Assembly: GCA_012837965.1 (NCBI GenBank)
Contig: DUQF01000027.1
Location: 35,491-99,490 of the forward strand
Length of the DNA: 64,000 nucleotides
From: Clostridiales bacterium
GTDB lineage: Bacteria; Bacillota; Clostridia; Christensenellales; Aristaeellaceae
Direction of reading: 5' to 3'
The translations under genes were made by a program, and so were the position numbers. The notes under the pieces are model-generated. The model did no database searches and was not told the DNA's origin. It worked only from the letters and a program-made list of their open reading frames with translations. Numbering within the stretch: position 1 is the stretch's first letter; each line of letters starts with the position of its first letter. Positions 1-7,429 of the stretch are shown here, piece by piece.

Positions 1-1
1 A

Positions 2-481
2 GATTTACAAAAGGTGGATGGCGTAGGCAAGCACGCGGCGGTTTTGATTAGCATGATGTTGCCCATCGCCCGATGTTACCTTCAATCAAAACAGGGGGAT
101 AGGGCAATACTTTCTTCCCCCAAGGCTTGCAAGGACTACGCTCGCTCTCTTTTGTTTGGGGAATCGGTGGAAAAGGTCATGCTTATCGGTCTTGATGCCG
201 AAAACAGGGTGGTTGCCCACTGTCAGGTGTCATCGGGCGATGAATTGGAAGCGCCGGTATCGGTGCGCAGGGTGATGGCCGAACTTTTAAAGTGGGGAGC
301 CAACAAGGCGGTTATTTGCCACAATCACCCGCAGGGACGGGCAATAGCTTCCGAAGATGATCGAAAGCTCACTTTGCACCTAATCAACGTTTTGCAGCCC
401 GTAGGCATTGAGCTATATGACCATGTGATTATCGCCGGGAACGAGGCGTTTAGTTTTAGACAGCAGGGAGAAATGAAGTGA
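2..481 (+). CDS. radC: RadC/JAB-domain protein, 5' end outside window
   Basis: C-terminal two thirds of a RadC-family protein; the reading frame is open to the first base, so the N-terminus lies upstream of the window. Residues 1-20 here read DLQKVDGVGKHAA, the end of the helix-hairpin-helix part. The rest is the JAB1/MPN-like domain with the metal-binding signature HNHPQG followed by S-x-x-D (ASEDD), so the zinc ligands are present. RadC was once linked to DNA repair, but its true role is unsettled. The GTG at 14 could be read as a start but would delete conserved sequence. The stop overlaps the GTG of the next gene by two bases, so the two are translationally coupled. Confidence 0.9.
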   Translation, partial: DLQKVDGVGKHAAVLISMMLPIARCYLQSKQGDRAILSSPKACKDYARSLLFGESVEKVMLIGLDAENRVVAHCQVSSGDELEAPVSVRRVMAELLKWGANKAVICHNHPQGRAIASEDDRKLTLHLINVLQPVGIELYDHVIIAGNEAFSFRQQGEMK

Positions 482-1098
482 AAAAACAAGCGAAACGAAC
501 TTTCGGAAAGGCGTTGTTTATGCTGATAAAATTGGGGATTTTACTTTTTGTTGTGGCCTATGCTTTGTGCATTGTTTACCAACTGTGGCACGAACATCAT
601 TTGCCTGCGCCTGACCCGAATTCAACCGCCCCCGTCGTAGTGTTGGGCGCGCAAATTGACAAAAATGGCCAACCTATGTTACAGCTCCAATGGCGTCTTG
701 AAAAGGCGCTGGAAGCCTATCAACAATACCCACGTCCAATCGTGGTTTGTGGTGCCCAAGGGGCGGACGAACCAAGAACCGAAGCTTCCGCTATGAAAGA
801 GTGGCTGGTTCAGCATGGCGTGCTGGAGGAGCATGTGCTGGTGGATGATTTAAGCTTTAATACAAAGCAAAACATCAAACATGCCCTTCAAATGCTGCCT
901 GAAAACACACGGCGCATTACCTTGGTGACCAGCGACTATCACATGCCAAGGGCGCTTCAAATTGCAAAGGACGCTGGCGTGTCGGCCGATGCCCTGGCAA
1001 GTTCTATCTTGCCCAAGTATTGGCTAAAAAACCATGCCAGAGAAGGGCTTGCATGGGGAAAATATTTCCTTGGCAAGGTGTTTCCTTTCCTTAACTAA
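478..1098 (+). CDS. YdcF/SanA-type DUF218 membrane-anchored protein
   Basis: 206-residue protein with one N-terminal membrane helix (about residues 12-32) and an extracytoplasmic DUF218 domain. Family motifs visible are VVLGAQ near residue 53, the GAQG-x-x-E-x-R-T-E-A stretch near 92, and TSDYHMPRA near 157. Members (SanA, YdcF, ElyC) affect envelope or lipid-carrier metabolism, but the exact reaction is not established. The GTG start overlaps the radC stop. No terminator is visible after the gene; the corA promoter begins 14 bases later. Confidence 0.82.
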   Translation: MKKQAKRTFGKALFMLIKLGILLFVVAYALCIVYQLWHEHHLPAPDPNSTAPVVVLGAQIDKNGQPMLQLQWRLEKALEAYQQYPRPIVVCGAQGADEPRTEASAMKEWLVQHGVLEEHVLVDDLSFNTKQNIKHALQMLPENTRRITLVTSDYHMPRALQIAKDAGVSADALASSILPKYWLKNHAREGLAWGKYFLGKVFPFLN

Positions 1099-1111
1099 CG
1101 CAAAAAATTGT

Positions 1112-1141
1112 TTGACGAACCGCTCTTATCCGTGCTATAAA
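1112..1141 (+). promoter_or_regulatory. corA promoter
   Basis: TTGACG at 1112-1117 and TATAAA at 1136-1141 with an 18-base spacer. Transcription would begin near 1148, giving a 5' untranslated region of about 115 bases that holds the leader ORF and hairpin listed next. Confidence 0.65.
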
Positions 1142-1173
1142 TTAGGTGAATTTTAAGAAAGGAAAGAACCATA

Positions 1174-1218
1174 ATGGATCCTGACCCGCGACCTAAAAAA
1201 ATTAGATGTAATAACTAA
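1174..1218 (+). CDS. MgtL-like leader peptide of corA (14 codons)
   Basis: A short ORF in the corA 5' leader: ATG at 1174, stop TAA at 1216-1218, encoding MDPDPRPKKIRCNN. An AAAGGA ribosome site lies about 10 bases upstream (1158-1163). The start, alternating acidic residues and prolines (D-P-D-P-R-P) followed by basic residues, closely resembles the Salmonella MgtL leader (E-P-D-P-T-P then basic residues). There, low magnesium impairs ribosomes on the leader and raises mgtA expression. Its place before a CorA-family gene, and the RBS-masking hairpin just downstream, make a control function likely. This is inference from sequence; the peptide itself probably has no other role. Confidence 0.6.
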   Translation: MDPDPRPKKIRCNN

Positions 1219-1230
1219 GCCGTTGCGAGG

Positions 1231-1256
1231 CCTTTCGTGCCCGGCGGCATGAAAGG
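1231..1256 (+). promoter_or_regulatory. RBS-sequestering hairpin of corA
   Basis: An 11-bp stem (1231-1241 with 1246-1256, one G-U pair) closed by a CGGC loop. The 3' arm contains GAAAGG, the core of the corA Shine-Dalgarno (AAGGA at 1253-1257, 7 bases before the ATG). No T-run follows, so it is not a terminator. A second short pairing is possible just upstream: CGCGAC at 1187-1192, inside the leader ORF, with GTTGCG at 1222-1227. A ribosome on the leader would disrupt it. Confidence 0.6.
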
Positions 1257-1264
1257 ATGGACGA

Positions 1265-2209
1265 ATGATTGAATATTTCTTTTCTGAAGGAGCCAATTTA
1301 AAAAAAATAGATATTCCTTCCGACGGGGGATGGATTAATATGATCAATCCCGACGAGTCGGAGATACAAAAAATATCCCAGCGTTACATGTTGGACTCCG
1401 ACGTGATTAAAGACGCGCTTGACTTAGACGAGCGCAGCCGCCTTGACCTTGACGAGGAGTACACCATGATTTTGGTGAATATTCCTGCCCTTGAAGAGGA
1501 TAGAGAAACCGATCTGTACACCACCATTCCACTAAGTATCATTGTTGTGGATGATGTGGTGATTACCGTGTGCTCGGAGCCGACACCCGTGCTGACCCGC
1601 TTTCGGGAGGGGATGGTTAGGGATTTCCGTACGCAAATGCGCTCCCGTTTTATTTTACAAATTCTTTTTAGGGTAGCGACCATGTTTCTTGGCTTCCTTC
1701 ACGCAATCGATAAAAAATCAGAGGCGATAGAAGAAAGGCTTACTAAGTCTACCAGAAACAAGGAGCTATATGAGCTGTTAAAGCTTGAAAAGAGCTTGCT
1801 GTACTTTACAACTGCTCTCAAATCCAACGAAGCGGTCATGAAAAAGCTTTTCCGTACCAATCTGATTCGTAAATATCCCGATGATAGCGATTTGTTGGAA
1901 GACGTCATTGTCGAAAACGAGCAGGCCATTGAAATGGCCACCATTTATTCCGGTATTCTTTCAGGGCTGATGGATGTATACGCTTCGGTTATCTCCAACA
2001 ACATGAACGTTATTATGAAATTGCTTGCTGTGGTTACTATTGTTCTGTCTATTCCCAATATTATTTTTGCGGCTTATGGGATGAACGTCAACGGAAAAGG
2101 TATGCCCTTTTCAACTTGGACGAACGGTTTTTCAATTATTATTATTCTTTCTTTGATCATTTCTGTTTTGGTGGGGGTCTACTTCCAAAAAATAAGCAAG
2201 CTAAAGTAA
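1265..2209 (+). CDS. corA: CorA-family magnesium/divalent cation transporter
   Basis: 314-residue CorA/MIT-family channel. It has a long N-terminal cytoplasmic domain, an extended helix (about residues 150-240), and two C-terminal membrane helices (about 252-275 and 287-307). The signature YGMN follows the first helix (near residue 273), as required for the selectivity loop. The family forms pentamers that import Mg2+ (also Co2+ or Ni2+). Its own promoter, leader peptide and RBS hairpin lie upstream and a terminator downstream, so it is a single-gene unit. The ATG with AAGGA 7 bases upstream is the clear start. Confidence 0.93.
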   Translation: MIEYFFSEGANLKKIDIPSDGGWINMINPDESEIQKISQRYMLDSDVIKDALDLDERSRLDLDEEYTMILVNIPALEEDRETDLYTTIPLSIIVVDDVVITVCSEPTPVLTRFREGMVRDFRTQMRSRFILQILFRVATMFLGFLHAIDKKSEAIEERLTKSTRNKELYELLKLEKSLLYFTTALKSNEAVMKKLFRTNLIRKYPDDSDLLEDVIVENEQAIEMATIYSGILSGLMDVYASVISNNMNVIMKLLAVVTIVLSIPNIIFAAYGMNVNGKGMPFSTWTNGFSIIIILSLIISVLVGVYFQKISKLK

Positions 2210-2230
2210 CGCAACTTATCGGTCATTTTT

Positions 2231-2256
2231 AGAGGCGGCTAATGCCGCTCTTTTTG
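2231..2256 (+). terminator. corA terminator
   Basis: AGAGGCGGC, loop TAAT, then GCCGCTCT and a T-run. This is a stem with one bulged base followed by TTTTT, starting about 20 bases after the corA stop. Confidence 0.75.
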
Positions 2257-2310
2257 TTACATCTTTTCAAGTCATAAAAATTAGGTTAAGATAGTAAACG
2301 GAGGTTTGTA

Positions 2311-2436
2311 ACGATCAGGCTATTTGATATTGGAAACAAAGCGCCTGTTACACTGAAAAAGATGAACGAAAATTGGCTGCGATGTCAACTCCTACTAAGG
2401 AGCAAAGTAGATTGGGCTTTTGTGGAGGCAAAGTAG
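2311..2436 (+). CDS. Possible 41-codon small ORF with ACG in start position
   Basis: An open frame that ends with TAG immediately before the ATG of the AAA+ gene. It would read (M)IRLFDIGNKAPVTLKKM and onward to FVEAK. A strong GGAGG (2300-2304) sits 6 bases upstream of an ACG codon, exactly where ATG would be expected. So this is either a gene using a rare ACG start or one whose ATG has mutated. An internal ATG at 2362 would give only 24 codons and has no good ribosome site. No homology is recognised. Translation would couple to the ATPase gene. Confidence 0.35.
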   Translation, partial: TIRLFDIGNKAPVTLKKMNENWLRCQLLLRSKVDWAFVEAK

Positions 2437-3501
2437 ATGGATGAGAAAAAGCGGTTGCAGGAGCTGATAAACCTGCAAAATGAAACGCTTCGCAAATTAA
2501 CCAAAGATAATTTGCGCAAGGTGGGCAGTGATTTATTTGGTGATAATGAGGAAACCTTGACCCCACCGCCCGGCTTTCCCAAGGTGCCGGACATTTTTGC
2601 TTCCGATGAAGAAAAAAAGGATGCTCGAACAAAGCAAGAAAATAAGGCGCCCGAAAAAGAGCCCATCGAAAAACTGCAGGAAGAACTGCATTCCTATATC
2701 GGCCTTGATTCCATCAAAAAAGAGGTTGACAACCTCATTAATTTAGTGACTGTCTATAACTTGCGAAAGCAGCACGAACTGCCCAATGAAGACTTATCCC
2801 TGCACATGGTGTTTACGGGTAACCCGGGGACAGGCAAAACCATGGTCGCCAGGCTGATGAGCCGTATCTACCACTCCCTTGGTATCCTGTCCAAAGGCCA
2901 CTTGGTGGAGGTGGACAGGTCGGGCCTTGTTGCAGGCTTTGTGGGGCAGACGGCCATCAAGACAAGCGAGGTGATTGAAAAGGCTTTGGGCGGAGTGCTG
3001 TTTATTGATGAAGCCTATGCCTTAAGTACAAGAGGCCAACAGGATTACGGGCAGGAAGCCATTGAGACCTTGCTGAAGCGTATGGAAGATCACAGGGACG
3101 ACTTGGTGGTGATTGTCGCCGGTTATACAGACTTGATGGATGATTTTATCCACTCAAACCCCGGGCTTTCGTCCCGCTTTAATCGTTACATGGAGTTTCC
3201 CGACTATACGGTTGATGAACTGAAACAAATCTTCTTGATGCGAGCCAAAAAGGCGGGCTATGAACTCTCTGGAAAGGCAGACATGTTGTTGCCTACCGTT
3301 ATTGAAAGGGCCTTAAAAGACAAGGGCGAAGACTTTGGAAACGCCCGTGGCGCAAGAAACCTGTTTGAGCAGGCCATCGCCAACCAAGCCAACCGTCTGT
3401 CTAAATTGGAAAGCGTCACCAAAGAACAGCTGATGACCCTGCTTTGTCAAGACCTGCCGTATGTGAAGGCGCCGGAGGAATTAGAAGATGCGCTGGCGTG
3501 A
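2437..3501 (+). CDS. AAA+ ATPase of the CbbX/SpoVK family
   Basis: 354 residues: a charged N-terminal region (about 1-80) and one AAA+ module. Walker A is GNPGTGKT near residue 128, Walker B is LFIDEAYAL near 188, and an arginine-finger region SSRFNR lies near 246. CbbX/SpoVK-type proteins remodel other proteins in an ATP-dependent way, but the target here is unknown. It overlaps prmA by 14 bases and so heads the prmA-rsmE-mtaB-hinT run. A GGAGG lies 9 bases upstream of the ATG. Confidence 0.82.
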   Translation: MDEKKRLQELINLQNETLRKLTKDNLRKVGSDLFGDNEETLTPPPGFPKVPDIFASDEEKKDARTKQENKAPEKEPIEKLQEELHSYIGLDSIKKEVDNLINLVTVYNLRKQHELPNEDLSLHMVFTGNPGTGKTMVARLMSRIYHSLGILSKGHLVEVDRSGLVAGFVGQTAIKTSEVIEKALGGVLFIDEAYALSTRGQQDYGQEAIETLLKRMEDHRDDLVVIVAGYTDLMDDFIHSNPGLSSRFNRYMEFPDYTVDELKQIFLMRAKKAGYELSGKADMLLPTVIERALKDKGEDFGNARGARNLFEQAIANQANRLSKLESVTKEQLMTLLCQDLPYVKAPEELEDALA

Positions 3502-4414
3502 AATCACGGTAGCGACAAATTCCATGGGGGCGGATTTGGTTGCCGAAACCCTGCGGAATTTAGGAGCGGAAGGGGTTCAGATTATTGACAGGGCAGATAT
3601 ACCCGACCCCAGCAAGCCTCACGGTCACTGGGAATTGATTGACGAAAGCTTGCTAAGCGACATGCCCGAGGAGGTGGAAGTAAAGGCCTGGTTTTTGCCG
3701 TCCGCCGATTTGAGTAGCCTTGCGGAAACTCTAACGTTGCTGCCTGGAATTGCAGGCTTTCCATTAAATTCTCTACAGGTGCGTGTCGCTTCCATTCAGG
3801 ATGAAAACTGGCAAGATACTTGGAAACAATACCATAAGCCCCTATATCTTGGCAAAAACTTAGTCGTGAGACCAAGCTGGGAAGCCTATGAGGCAAATGA
3901 GCATGAACTGGTTATCCGCATGGATCCCGGCATAGCCTTTGGCACGGGCAGTCACGAAACGACGCAGCTTTGCTTGGAACTGATTGAAAAGGTCGCCCCT
4001 GACGAGTTGCTCGATGTTGGTACGGGTTCGGGCATTTTGGCCATTGCCGCTGCTAAAATGGGCGCCCAAAATATCACAGCGGTAGACATAGACCCCGATG
4101 CCATACGCACCGCCAAAGAAAACGTGCGCTTAAACGGTTTGGAAGGCGTTATCAAGGTGCGGGAAGGCGATTTAATCAAGGGTATTAACCAAAAGTTTTC
4201 CTGCGTTGCCGTCAATATCTTGGCGGATGTCATTATTTTTCTTTTACCTGCTTTGCCCGCCTGTCTAAAGAAAGGGGGAGTAGCCATCCTGTCAGGCATT
4301 TTAGAGTCACGCCTTGATGAGGTGCTAAAGGTAACTGAAAACCTTCCTTTTACGGCGCTTGAAATAAGAAAACAAAATGACTGGTGCGCCCTGCTGTTAA
4401 GGTATACCGGATGA
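3488..4414 (+). CDS. prmA: Ribosomal protein L11 methyltransferase
   Basis: 308 residues. An N-terminal substrate domain is followed by a class I SAM-dependent methyltransferase domain. The SAM motif LLDVGTGSGILAIAA lies near residue 178 and the family motif VNILADVI near 243. It trimethylates residues of ribosomal protein L11 in the cytosol. The start overlaps the AAA+ gene, and the stop overlaps the ATG of rsmE as ATGA. The pair prmA-rsmE is a common arrangement in Bacillota. Confidence 0.95.
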   Translation: MRWREITVATNSMGADLVAETLRNLGAEGVQIIDRADIPDPSKPHGHWELIDESLLSDMPEEVEVKAWFLPSADLSSLAETLTLLPGIAGFPLNSLQVRVASIQDENWQDTWKQYHKPLYLGKNLVVRPSWEAYEANEHELVIRMDPGIAFGTGSHETTQLCLELIEKVAPDELLDVGTGSGILAIAAAKMGAQNITAVDIDPDAIRTAKENVRLNGLEGVIKVREGDLIKGINQKFSCVAVNILADVIIFLLPALPACLKKGGVAILSGILESRLDEVLKVTENLPFTALEIRKQNDWCALLLRYTG

Positions 4415-5097
4415 TACAGTTTTATGCGGATAGTTTAGACGGGCAAATTGCCCGCCTTTCCAGAGAAGACAGCCACCATGCTATGCGTGTCTTGCGCATG
4501 AAGCCGGGCGATGAGGCTGCTATTGTGTTTGATGGGCGCCGTTACCTTGCTACTTTGAATGAAGCGGGTGATTTTTTGTTACGAAGCCAGCTTGTATCAA
4601 CCGAGCCACAAACCAAAATCACCGTTTATCAGGGCATCTCCAAGGGTGAGCGCATGGAATATACTGTACAAAAATGTGCGGAAATTGGGGTACATACCAT
4701 TGTGCCTGTACTGATGAAACGCTGTGTGGCCGGGCTGAATGAAAAAAAGCTTGAGCGTCTTAATCGTATCGCCAAAGAAGCCGGCCAGCAGGCTCAGCGC
4801 ACCCACCTGCCTACGTTGCTTGAACCTATCGATGTCGATACCCTATGCGAAAGGTTAAAAGCGCACGAGCAAGCCCTGATCCTCTGGGAGGAAGAACAAA
4901 GGCTATCGCTTAACGCTGCCGTGTGCGGGAAGAAAGATATTGCCTTGGTGATTGGCCCTGAAGGCGGCATCACCCAAGAAGAAAAGGAGAAGATGGCCGT
5001 TCAGGCCGTGACCCTCGGTAAGCGCATCCTAAGAACCGAAACGGCAGCGCCGGTGGCGGCCGCTTGCGTTCTTTGTTTGCAAGGGGATATGCAATGA
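4411..5097 (+). CDS. rsmE: 16S rRNA (uracil-1498-N3) methyltransferase
   Basis: 228 residues, SPOUT-class methyltransferase. The N-terminal PUA-like part carries SHHAMRVLRM, and the C-terminal knot carries VIGPEGGIT near residue 175 and LGKRILRTETA near 204, both diagnostic. It methylates U1498 of 16S rRNA in the assembled 30S subunit. The ATG at 4411 overlaps the prmA stop as ATGA; the longer frame starting at 4384 has no support. The stop overlaps mtaB in the same way. Confidence 0.95.
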   Translation: MIQFYADSLDGQIARLSREDSHHAMRVLRMKPGDEAAIVFDGRRYLATLNEAGDFLLRSQLVSTEPQTKITVYQGISKGERMEYTVQKCAEIGVHTIVPVLMKRCVAGLNEKKLERLNRIAKEAGQQAQRTHLPTLLEPIDVDTLCERLKAHEQALILWEEEQRLSLNAAVCGKKDIALVIGPEGGITQEEKEKMAVQAVTLGKRILRTETAAPVAAACVLCLQGDMQ

Positions 5098-6377
5098 AAA
5101 GGGTAACCTTTTATACCCTTGGCTGCAAGGTAAACCAGTACGATTCGGAAGCCATGCTGGAATGTTTTCTAAAAGCGGGCTACAAAAGCGTTGATTTTTC
5201 CGAAATAGCCGATGTGTATGTTATTAACACCTGTATTGTAACCGCTACGGGCGAAAAAAAATCAAGGCAGATGATCAGGCGGGCTAAGCGCCAAAATCCG
5301 GACGCCGCTATTGTCGTGGCGGGTTGCCTTGCCCAGCGGGAGGCCGAAAAATTGCTGGCGCAGGGCGTTACCTTGGTGATAGGCAATGCCAACCGCGGTA
5401 AGGTAGTAGAGTTACTTGAAAGCGCCCGGCAGTCGGAAAAGGCCTTAAGCGCTGTTGAAAATCTTACACGAACCAACTACGAAGAACTGACCGTTTCCGG
5501 CCATTTTGACCGAACACGGGCGGCGCTCAAAATCCAAGAGGGTTGCGACAGGTTCTGCTCCTACTGTATCATTCCCTATGTTCGTGGGGGCATCAGGTCC
5601 CGCAAGGTGGACGATATCCGCCATGAGGCTTATCGTATTGAAAAGCAGGGTCTTCAAGAAATTGTACTAACAGGCATTCATCTCACCAGCTACGGGCGGG
5701 ATTTAGACGGAGAAACCTTAGTGGAAGCCATCAGGGCAGCCGCTTTTCCGGAGGGAATCAAACGGGTACGCCTTGGCAGTCTTGAACCAGTTGTGGTAAC
5801 GGAAGGTTTTGCGCAGGAGTTGTCGCAAATCCCCGAGCTTTGTCCGCAGTTTCACTTGGCATTGCAATCTGGTTCGGACAGCGTGCTTTTTAGAATGCGC
5901 CGCCGATACACAACGGAAGAGTTTTCTCATGCGGTTGCTATTTTGAGGCGGTTTTTCCCGGGGTGCGCCATCACAACCGACTTAATCGCAGGCTTCCCCG
6001 GCGAAACGGAAGAAGAGCACCAGCAGAGCCTCGCATTTTGTAAAGCTATCGGCTTTTCCCGCATACATGTTTTTCCTTACAGCAAAAGGGAGGGCACGCT
6101 TGCGGCAAAAATGCCCTCGCAGCTTGACAGAAAAACCAAGGAGCGTCGGGCAAGGGAGCTGATTGGGTTGCAGGAGGAGCTTTCCTTTAACTACGCCCGT
6201 ACCTTGCTTGGGACTACCCAAGAAGTTCTCTTTGAAAACGATCGGGACGGCGGGGCGGAAGGTTATACGCCCACCTATATGCGGGTGTTTGCCAAGGGCG
6301 CAAAATCAGGGGATATCATCAAAGTAAAATTAGTAAACTATCAAGACGAACGATTTACAGGAGAAATTGGAGGTTAA
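5094..6377 (+). CDS. mtaB: tRNA N6-threonylcarbamoyladenosine methylthiotransferase
   Basis: 427 residues, radical-SAM methylthiotransferase. The N-terminal UPF0004 domain starts TLGCKVNQYDSEAM with cysteines for one Fe-S cluster. The radical-SAM cysteine motif is CDRFCSYC (CxxxCxxC) near residue 151, and a C-terminal TRAM-like domain ends the protein. It converts t6A37 to ms2t6A37 in tRNAs reading ANN codons. The ATG at 5094 overlaps the rsmE stop; upstream in-frame codons lie inside rsmE. Confidence 0.93.
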   Translation: MKRVTFYTLGCKVNQYDSEAMLECFLKAGYKSVDFSEIADVYVINTCIVTATGEKKSRQMIRRAKRQNPDAAIVVAGCLAQREAEKLLAQGVTLVIGNANRGKVVELLESARQSEKALSAVENLTRTNYEELTVSGHFDRTRAALKIQEGCDRFCSYCIIPYVRGGIRSRKVDDIRHEAYRIEKQGLQEIVLTGIHLTSYGRDLDGETLVEAIRAAAFPEGIKRVRLGSLEPVVVTEGFAQELSQIPELCPQFHLALQSGSDSVLFRMRRRYTTEEFSHAVAILRRFFPGCAITTDLIAGFPGETEEEHQQSLAFCKAIGFSRIHVFPYSKREGTLAAKMPSQLDRKTKERRARELIGLQEELSFNYARTLLGTTQEVLFENDRDGGAEGYTPTYMRVFAKGAKSGDIIKVKLVNYQDERFTGEIGG

Positions 6378-6381
6378 TTTC

Positions 6382-6732
6382 ATGGGAAAGAAAGATTGCT
6401 TGTTTTGCAAAATCATTGCGGGAGACATTCCCTCAACCGTAGTTTATGAGGATGAACATGTCCTTGCTATCAGAGACTTAAACCCTGTAGCGGCAACCCA
6501 TGTGTTGATTCTGCCCAGAACCCATGCGGACAGTCTATCCGACCTTGAAAAACTGCCCGATAACGAGCTATGCGCTTTGATGCGGGCAGTCAAAAAGGTG
6601 GCGGACAAAGAAGGCCTAACCGGCGGCTATCGTCTCATTTCCAATTGCGGCGAGCATGGGGGCCAAACCATCAACCACCTGCATTTACATGTGATTGGCG
6701 GTGAGCAGCTGCCAATGAAGCTGCTTGGCTGA
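6382..6732 (+). CDS. hinT: HIT-family nucleotide-binding hydrolase
   Basis: 116 residues with the histidine triad HLHLHVIGG near the C-terminus and the N-terminal CLFCKIIAGDIPS typical of HinT-type purine phosphoramidases. These act on nucleoside phosphoramidates; the physiological substrate is uncertain. GGAGG (6369-6373) precedes the ATG at 6382, fixing the start. It follows mtaB by four bases, last in the operon, and converges on ktrA. Confidence 0.93.
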   Translation: MGKKDCLFCKIIAGDIPSTVVYEDEHVLAIRDLNPVAATHVLILPRTHADSLSDLEKLPDNELCALMRAVKKVADKEGLTGGYRLISNCGEHGGQTINHLHLHVIGGEQLPMKLLG

Positions 6733-6751
6733 GGAAATAACAAAAATATTT

Positions 6752-7399
6752 TCAAAAACGAAACACGTTGTGTAAATCCTTATGGCTTCCCAAAACGAGA
6801 ATGGCTTCTTCTGTTTTAAATACATATTCGGGGCCGAAGTTATACATGAGTTTGCCGTTTCGTCTGTAGGCTAGCATATTGATTTGGTGCTTTTTTCTCA
6901 GGTCTGTCGTTCCAAGGGTACGGCCGACCCATTGCTCGGGAACAAAAACTTCAAACATGGCATGCTCGCTGTCCAGTTCGGTGAAATCTTGAATATGGTC
7001 AGAGGTAAAGCGGACAGCCGTCCAATGTGCTAATTGTTTTTCGGGGTAGACGATTTCGTCTGCACCGATGCGCTTTAAAAGCTTCGCTTGTATTTCACGG
7101 GAAGCTCGTGCAACCACCAATTTTGCTCCCATTTCTTTTAGGAGAGCTGTTGTTTCAAGGGAAGCCTGAAAATCATTGCCGATAGTGACAAAGCATACAT
7201 CAAAGTTGCGTGCGCCAAGCGATTCAAGAAAGGCTTCGGAGGTACTGTCTCCGATTTTAGCGCCGGTCACAAAGGGCAAGACCGCATTGACCTTGTCTTC
7301 AAGCGAATCCACAGCCATTACTTCGTGTCCAAGACGATGAAGACTTTCAGCAACATGGAAACCGAAGCGGCCAAGGCCTATGAGTAAAACGGATTTCAT
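6752..7399 (-). CDS. ktrA: KtrA-type potassium uptake regulatory subunit
   Basis: 215 residues. The RCK-N Rossmann domain has the nucleotide motif GLGRFG at residues 8-13 and an acidic residue (AVDS) ending strand 2. An RCK-C domain follows from about residue 140. It forms the cytosolic octameric ring that gates the KtrB channel and binds ATP/ADP; RCK-C domains of this family can bind c-di-AMP. It lies 30 bases downstream of ktrB in the same operon. Confidence 0.93.
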   Translation of the reverse strand: MKSVLLIGLGRFGFHVAESLHRLGHEVMAVDSLEDKVNAVLPFVTGAKIGDSTSEAFLESLGARNFDVCFVTIGNDFQASLETTALLKEMGAKLVVARASREIQAKLLKRIGADEIVYPEKQLAHWTAVRFTSDHIQDFTELDSEHAMFEVFVPEQWVGRTLGTTDLRKKHQINMLAYRRNGKLMYNFGPEYVFKTEEAILVLGSHKDLHNVFRF

Positions 7400-7429
7400 T
7401 GTTTTATACCTCCAAAAACTGCGGTGTTA

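Noticed and set aside
1142..1264. M-box (Mg2+ riboswitch) before corA
   Set aside because: The leader is too short and lacks the conserved M-box cores; only a TTAGGTGA-like string is present, and it lies at or before the likely transcription start.
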